Below are positions 6,326 through 10,073 of a stretch of DNA of 10,073 nt, one piece after another. The stretch's first letter is position 1. Each line of letters starts with the position of its first letter. Source of the stretch: Sneathiella sp. (GTDB taxonomy: Bacteria > Pseudomonadota > Alphaproteobacteria > Sneathiellales > Sneathiellaceae); contig NVRR01000094.1 of assembly GCA_002732675.1 (NCBI GenBank), positions 1-10,073 on the forward strand. Reading direction: 5' to 3'. Made by a program: the position numbers and the translations under genes. The notes below the pieces were generated by a model. It did no database searches. It had not been told where the DNA came from and saw only the letters and a program-made list of their open reading frames with translations.

Positions 6326-7054
6326 CTAGGTTATTCTGTAGCGATTCCCGGGGAACAGCATTTTGACGGTGGAAAGTATCTCGTCGCCGAGCCAGGTTCT
6401 CCGGTTGAGGACAAGGCAGGCGGTGGCGTCCTCCAGTTCAAGAAAATGATGAGTTTCAGCATTTGAAAGGGCCGCATGGAGGTCATGTTCATGCGACAGC
6501 AACGCGAAGCGGCTGTTGATCAGTGTATCCGCGGTTACCGTTGTGAAATCCGCCTCCAGAAAATCCGGCATTAAATCCGGATTGACGTAACGGTCCTCCA
6601 GCATGACAGGTATATTGTTTTCACGATGGACGGAATAGGATCGGAAAACGGAATCTCCCGGACGCATGTCCATGGCCGTCGCGGCGTCACTCTCAATGGG
6701 TTCAGTTTGTAAAAAATGAATGTCGCAGTGATATCTGGTTCCGCGTGCCCTGATAACCTCATCGACCTCTTTCAATTCAAGCATTTTGCGCTGTTTTTTA
6801 CGGACGGCGATAAATGTGCCAACGCCTTGTATGCGTTCCAGATATCCGGCCTGGGTGAGTTCACGGAGCGCCCGGTGGATTGTCATTCGGGATATCCCCA
6901 TATCCTTTACCAGCGTATGTTCGGATGGCATTTGGTAATAGGCAGGCCACTCGCCGGATTCAATCCTCTTCAAAACATAAGATTTCACCTGTTCATACAA
7001 GGGCTTGGGCGGTGAATAGGGGGCATTGTTGTTTTCAAGGTTATGGTTTGGCAT
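6326..7054 (-). CDS. hutC: HutC-type GntR-family transcriptional repressor
   Basis: A 242-residue regulator. ATG at 7054 is preferred over an in-frame TTG at 7060; neither has a strong ribosome binding site. Residues about 18-84 are the GntR winged helix: LYEQVKSYVLKRIESGEWP, MPSEHTLVKDMGISRMTIHR, then the wing IQGVGTFIA. Residues about 92-240 are the UTRA effector domain, with VFRSYSVHRENNIPVMLEDR and a C-terminal FPGNRYRI very like that of histidine-utilization repressors, which release DNA on binding urocanate. No hut enzyme genes are visible, so it acts at a distance, the operon is beyond the window, or the effector differs. The hutC name rests on overall resemblance. The gene is divergent from htpG across 323 bases, so both share that control region. 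Confidence 0.8.
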   Translation of the reverse strand: MPNHNLENNNAPYSPPKPLYEQVKSYVLKRIESGEWPAYYQMPSEHTLVKDMGISRMTIHRALRELTQAGYLERIQGVGTFIAVRKKQRKMLELKEVDEVIRARGTRYHCDIHFLQTEPIESDAATAMDMRPGDSVFRSYSVHRENNIPVMLEDRYVNPDLMPDFLEADFTTVTADTLINSRFALLSHEHDLHAALSNAETHHFLELEDATACLVLNRRTWLGDEILSTVKMLFPGNRYRIT

Positions 7055-7157
7055 GGGCAAGACCGCTTTCTCTGTTAGGATATAGCAGAGGACGCTGGAG
7101 GGCGGGGAGCTGTGAATTCCGGGGCCTAAGAAAAATTCGAAAAATCAAAAATAATAC

Positions 7158-7187
7158 TTGAATGATCGTTCCATATATACATATGAT
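7158..7187 (+). promoter_or_regulatory. Candidate sigma-70-like promoter toward htpG
   Basis: TTGAAT at 7158-7163 and TATGAT at 7182-7187 are separated by 18 bases, matching TTGACA/TATAAT at 4 of 6 and 5 of 6 positions. A start near 7195 would give htpG a leader of about 180 bases containing the GGCCCAC/GTGGGCC inverted repeat. Confidence 0.35.
7171..7185. promoter_or_regulatory. Near-palindromic AT-rich site, possible HutC-type operator
   Basis: CCATATATACATATG contains ATATATACATAT, which is self-complementary at 10 of 12 positions and resembles the TGTATATACA-like sites of HutC-subfamily regulators. It lies about 120 bases upstream of the hutC-like start and within the promoter candidate toward htpG. 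AT-rich sequence makes chance likely. Confidence 0.2.
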
Positions 7188-7236
7188 AGTCTACTGATCA
7201 CCTCCATCTACACACAAATGTTGATGATCTGTGAAC

Positions 7237-7332
7237 GGCCCACTTCGATTTTCTGCGCCCCTCGAGGTGGGCCACTTCCCCCTGAAAGTCGAAAATTCCT
7301 GCATTTGGCCTTGATTGAAATCGGCCCACTCG
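7237..7332. repeat. Cluster of three GGCCCACT-like repeats (IS21-like end remnant or operator set)
   Basis: Copy 1 is GGCCCACTTCGATTTT at 7237-7252. An inverted copy GTGGGCC is at 7267-7273, running into GGCCACTTCC. Copy 3 is ATCGGCCCACTCG at 7320-7332. Copies 1 and 2 form a 7-base perfect inverted repeat around a 23-base loop. IS21-family insertion sequences carry several such GGCCCACTTTT-like repeats at their ends for transposase binding, so this may be a relic end; no istA or istB reading frame is present. Alternatively these are binding sites for a regulator of htpG. Confidence 0.4.
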
Positions 7333-7340
7333 TCATATAG
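7310..7340 (+). promoter_or_regulatory. Candidate heat-shock (RpoH-type) promoter of htpG
   Basis: CTTGAT at 7310-7315 and CGTCATATAG at 7331-7340 are 15 bases apart, similar to the RpoH pattern CTTGAA then CCCCATNTA. A start near 7347 would leave about 30 bases before the htpG ATG. Heat-shock control of htpG is general knowledge; the match is only partial. Repeat copy 3 lies in the spacer. Confidence 0.35.
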
Positions 7341-7377
7341 AGGGGCAGTGAAAACAATTATGAGACGTAGATCAGAA

Positions 7378-9258
7378 ATGACGGAAAAAACCCACGAATT
7401 CCAGGCTGAAGTTTCCAAGTTACTGGATATTGTTGCGCACTCCCTTTACAGCGAAAAAGAGATTTTTCTCCGCGAACTGGTGTCCAACTCATCTGATGCC
7501 TGCGACCGCTTGCGCTATGAGGCGCTGACAAAACCGGAACTGATTAAGGACGATCCGGAATTCAAGGTGGTTCTGACCATCGACAAGAAAGCCAAAACAC
7601 TGACCATTGCCGATAATGGTATTGGCATGACAGAGCAGGAGATAATTGACAATCTGGGGACCATCGCCCGCTCCGGCACGTCGCGCTTTTCTGAAGAACT
7701 GACAGGTGACGCAGCCAAAGACATGACCTTGATCGGCCAGTTCGGGGTCGGATTTTACTCATCCTTCATGGTGGCCGACAACGTCACCGTCACCAGCCGC
7801 AAAGCGGGTGAGGAACAGGCGACAAACTGGTCATCAAAAGGCGAAGGGTCTTTTGATATTGAGGCGGGTACTCGTGAGACGCGGGGAACCACCATCACCC
7901 TGCATATGCGCAAAGAAGCGAAAGAGTTTCTGGAGCCTGCCCGTATCCGAAATGTTATCAAGACCTATGCGGATCATATCGCCCTCCCGGTCATTCTGAC
8001 AGCCACAGAGGAAGACGGCGAGGACGAAACCCTCAATACTGCCAGCGCTCTTTGGACCCGCCCAAAATCAGAAATCACGCCCGAACAATATACGGAGTTC
8101 TATCACCATGTCGGGGAGGTATATGATAGCCCGTGGCTGACCCTTCATAGCAAGGTGGAAGGTCGCATTGAGTATTCGATGCTATTGTTCGTGCCGGAGC
8201 AGCCGCCCTTCGATTTGTTTAATTCTGAACGCAAGTCCCGTCTCAAGCTTTATGTGAAGCGGGTGTTTATTACCGATGATTGCGAAGAATTGATCCCGGC
8301 TTACCTCCGCTTCTTGCGCGGTGTTGTTGATTCTGAGGATCTGCCGCTCAATGTTAGCCGGGAGATGCTTCAGAATAACCCTGTGTTGATGAAAATCCGC
8401 AGCGGGCTGATTAAGAAAGTGATCGGCGAGCTTGAAAAGAAAGCGAAGAAGGATACAGAGAGTTTTGCGAAATTCTGGTCGAATTTTGGCGCTGTCCTGA
8501 AAGAGGGTATCTACGAAGATACCGAAAACGGCGAGCGTATCCTGAAAATAGCTCTTTTCAACAGCACTCATGAGGAAAACCTGACCAGTCTTGCTGATTA
8601 TGTCGGACGCATGAAAGACGGGCAGGACGTCATTTATTATATTTCTGGTGATGACCTGGACGCGCTGAAATCCAGTCCGCAATTGGAGGGGTTTGCCGCG
8701 AAGGGCGTGGAAGTTCTGCTTTTTAGTGACGCTGTTGATAGTTTCTGGTTGAACCGGATTACAGAATATGACGGTAAGTCTTTTCAATCCGTGACCCGCG
8801 GGACTGCTGGACTTGAGAAAATTGCCGGAGATAACGGGGAAACCGAAGAGACGGAAAGCAAGATTGAGAGCGGTGAGATGGATAGCCTTATTGCGCTGTT
8901 CAAACAGGCTCTGGATGGCAAGGTGAAAGATGTCAAGGAATCAACGCGGTTGACGGCAAGCCCCGTCTGCCTTGTGGCCGACGACGGGGACATGGATATC
9001 CATCTTGAGAAAATGCTGAAAGCCCATAAACAGTTTGGCGGTGCCGAGAGTATGCGCATCCTCGAATTAAACCCGACCCATACGCTCATTAAGAAACTGG
9101 CCGCAAATGCCAAGGCGAAGGGTGCCTCCGAGGCGTTGGAAGATGCTGCATTGTTGCTTCTGGATCAGGCGCATATCGTCGAGGGCGACCCAGTCGCTGA
9201 TCCGGTGGCTTTCTCCAAGCGTATGGCTGATTTTATGGCGAGTGGCCTCTCCGGCTGA
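7378..9258 (+). CDS. htpG: Molecular chaperone HtpG (bacterial Hsp90)
   Basis: A 626-residue protein, close to the usual length (624 in E. coli). The start at 7378 gives MTEKTHEFQAEV, which aligns with known HtpG N-termini; an in-frame ATG at 7360 would add six residues and neither has a strong Shine-Dalgarno. The GHKL ATP-binding domain shows E33 and N37 (FLRELVSNSSDACDRLR), DNGIGM at 79-84, GTIARSGTS at 94-102 and GQFGVGFYSSF at 120-130. The middle domain has LFNSERKSRLKLYVKRVFI and the catalytic-Arg region LPLNVSREMLQNN. The C-terminal dimerisation domain follows, ending MASGLSG without the MEEVD tail of cytosolic eukaryotic Hsp90. All ATPase residues appear intact. It acts as an ATP-driven dimeric chaperone in the cytoplasm, in E. 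coli together with DnaK. It is a single-gene unit closed by an intrinsic terminator. Confidence 0.98.
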   Translation: MTEKTHEFQAEVSKLLDIVAHSLYSEKEIFLRELVSNSSDACDRLRYEALTKPELIKDDPEFKVVLTIDKKAKTLTIADNGIGMTEQEIIDNLGTIARSGTSRFSEELTGDAAKDMTLIGQFGVGFYSSFMVADNVTVTSRKAGEEQATNWSSKGEGSFDIEAGTRETRGTTITLHMRKEAKEFLEPARIRNVIKTYADHIALPVILTATEEDGEDETLNTASALWTRPKSEITPEQYTEFYHHVGEVYDSPWLTLHSKVEGRIEYSMLLFVPEQPPFDLFNSERKSRLKLYVKRVFITDDCEELIPAYLRFLRGVVDSEDLPLNVSREMLQNNPVLMKIRSGLIKKVIGELEKKAKKDTESFAKFWSNFGAVLKEGIYEDTENGERILKIALFNSTHEENLTSLADYVGRMKDGQDVIYYISGDDLDALKSSPQLEGFAAKGVEVLLFSDAVDSFWLNRITEYDGKSFQSVTRGTAGLEKIAGDNGETEETESKIESGEMDSLIALFKQALDGKVKDVKESTRLTASPVCLVADDGDMDIHLEKMLKAHKQFGGAESMRILELNPTHTLIKKLAANAKAKGASEALEDAALLLLDQAHIVEGDPVADPVAFSKRMADFMASGLSG

Positions 9259-9290
9259 TTTTAGTGTCTGTATGAAGAGAATGTCATTCC

Positions 9291-9320
9291 TGAGGCGGCG
9301 TTATGCCGCCTCAATTTTTT
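9291..9320 (+). terminator. Intrinsic terminator of htpG
   Basis: TGAGGCGGC (9291-9299), loop GTTAT, then GCCGCCTCA (9305-9313) form a perfect 9-base-pair GC-rich stem followed by six T at 9315-9320. It begins 32 bases after the htpG stop. The 3' half overlaps the last codons and stop of the convergent MFS gene. In the opposite direction no T-run follows the stem, so it should act mainly on htpG. Confidence 0.9.
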
Positions 9321-10073
9321 CGGGCTCGATTTTAAGGAAGCCCAAAAGAAGGGCAAATGCGGCGAGGGCGCCGGTCGCCAGAAACACAACGCTGTAATCT
9401 CTGGTGGTCAAAAACAATGTGCTTGAAATTGCGACACCCATAGTCCCCCCCAATAGCTGTGCACAGAGTACGATGCCGCCCGCCAAACCCTTTTTATCAG
9501 CCGGGACTTCGTTCATGACGGCTCGCATCGGCGGCACGAAAAGGAGTGGTATAGCGCTGCCCCATATCAGAAGGCCGGGTAGTAGCAGTAAATAGCTCTG
9601 CCATTCCGATGCCACGCCGATCCACAGCAGAGCTGATGTCACAGCGACAAGACCGATCAATGTCGGACCACGGGCACCGAAACGATCCGCGACTTTTCCG
9701 GCCACAAGTCCCATCGGGGGGCTGAATATAACAGAGGCCAGCAGTGCAGTGCCAGCTTCAAGCGCTGTCATTTCCAAGTTCTTCTGTAAATACGCGGCAC
9801 CGAAAATAAAGATGACGATTTTGCTATATTGCGCCGTGAAGACGACGAAATTACAGACGGCGAAGCTAGCGTTCGCGAACAGGTCAACCTCAATAAGCGG
9901 GCGTTTAACCCGGAGTTCAATAGCAACGAATACCGCAAAAAGCAGGCCGCCAACGACCAGGCATCCCCATACGGCCGGATCCTTCCATCCCCATTCCGGC
10001 CCCTGCATTAGGCCGAAAACAAACAGGCCAAGGCCACCGATCAGACTGAACAGGCCCTGAAAGTCGAAACGGG
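9301..10073 (-). CDS. MFS multidrug-type exporter, DHA2 (EmrB/QacA-like), C-terminal part (cut by window edge)
   Basis: An open frame of 256 residues that continues past the right edge; the frame is open upstream of an internal Met at 10008, so that Met is not the start. The visible part begins RFDFQGLFSLIGGLGLFVFG and MQGPEWGW, the pattern that precedes the eighth or so helix of 14-helix DHA2 transporters, then ELRVKRPLIEVDLFANASFAV, typical of the central region of EmrB/QacA relatives. Several membrane helices follow, with GLVAGKVADRFGARGP at about 127-142, a motif-A-like loop of the second half. The protein ends with KIEPEKIEAA in the cytoplasm. Family members expel drugs, dyes or fatty-acid-like compounds by proton antiport in the inner membrane; the substrate is not predictable. 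The stop codon lies inside the htpG terminator. Confidence 0.88.
   Translation of the reverse strand, partial: RFDFQGLFSLIGGLGLFVFGLMQGPEWGWKDPAVWGCLVVGGLLFAVFVAIELRVKRPLIEVDLFANASFAVCNFVVFTAQYSKIVIFIFGAAYLQKNLEMTALEAGTALLASVIFSPPMGLVAGKVADRFGARGPTLIGLVAVTSALLWIGVASEWQSYLLLLPGLLIWGSAIPLLFVPPMRAVMNEVPADKKGLAGGIVLCAQLLGGTMGVAISSTLFLTTRDYSVVFLATGALAAFALLLGFLKIEPEKIEAA

Larger units (their letters stand above)
7055..7377. other. 323-base intergenic region between hutC-like gene and htpG
   Basis: No plausible gene is seen. The hutC-proximal third (to about 7140) shows no recognisable motif. An AT-rich block at 7141-7190 holds a sigma-70-like promoter toward htpG and a near-palindrome. Bases 7237-7332 hold three copies of a GGCCCACT-like repeat in mixed orientation, and bases 7310-7340 a possible heat-shock promoter. 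Confidence 0.55.

Noticed and set aside
7360..7377. Upstream ATG at 7360 as the htpG start
   Set aside because: Cannot be excluded, but MTEKTHEFQAEV from 7378 matches usual HtpG N-termini and the extra MRRRSE does not.
8182..8787. Minus-strand frame of 201 residues inside htpG
   Set aside because: Antisense shadow of the conserved HtpG middle domain.
9749..10060. Plus-strand frame of 103 residues at the right edge
   Set aside because: Antisense of the membrane transporter; low-complexity basic translation without a domain.

Overview
The window looks like ordinary chromosome of a mid-GC alphaproteobacterium. The basis is the mix of families (HutC-type GntR regulator, GcvR-like double-ACT protein, DUF2855 protein, HtpG, DHA2 transporter), the codon use and the compact convergent gene pairs. 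I cannot place it to genus; a marine Rhodospirillales/Sneathiella/Emcibacter-like organism is only a guess. There are no rRNA, tRNA, CRISPR or intact mobile-element genes. Ten genes are visible, two of them cut by the window edges.

Left block (1-1564, minus strand): three exported proteins in one tight operon, transcribed in the order metal-dependent amidohydrolase, small His/Met-rich YtkA/FixH-like protein, di-heme cytochrome c peroxidase/MauG-like protein (cut at base 1). The first two genes overlap by ATGA and the second and third are 4 bases apart. All three have signal peptides, so this is a periplasmic cassette of unknown substrate. A bacterial cytosolic-carboxypeptidase-like M14 enzyme (1701-2837, plus) is divergent from it.

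Middle block (2850-4535, minus strand): a GcvR-like double-ACT regulator, then a DUF2855 protein with a medium-chain-dehydrogenase-like fold, 72 bases apart and possibly co-transcribed. A perfect 6-1-6 inverted repeat lies over the ribosome binding site of the ACT gene.

Centre (4821-6323, plus strand): the most unusual gene. It encodes a 500-residue protein joining a tandem MshEN motif (the c-di-GMP-binding module of type II secretion/type IV pilus ATPases), a winged-helix-like segment and an AAA+ ATPase. The two MshEN motifs have the canonical 24 + 5 + 24 residue layout. A CtrA-like box lies 108 bases upstream. Together they suggest a second-messenger-linked ATPase under cell-cycle/motility control; this is inference.

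Right block: a HutC-family repressor (6326-7054, minus) with no hut genes visible, a 323-base intergenic region, the chaperone gene htpG (7378-9258, plus), and a DHA2-type MFS exporter (minus, cut at the right edge). The hutC-htpG gap holds three copies of a GGCCCACT-like repeat that resemble IS21-family transposon ends or operators, plus two candidate promoters for htpG. A strong intrinsic terminator ends htpG and its stem runs into the last codons of the convergent MFS gene.
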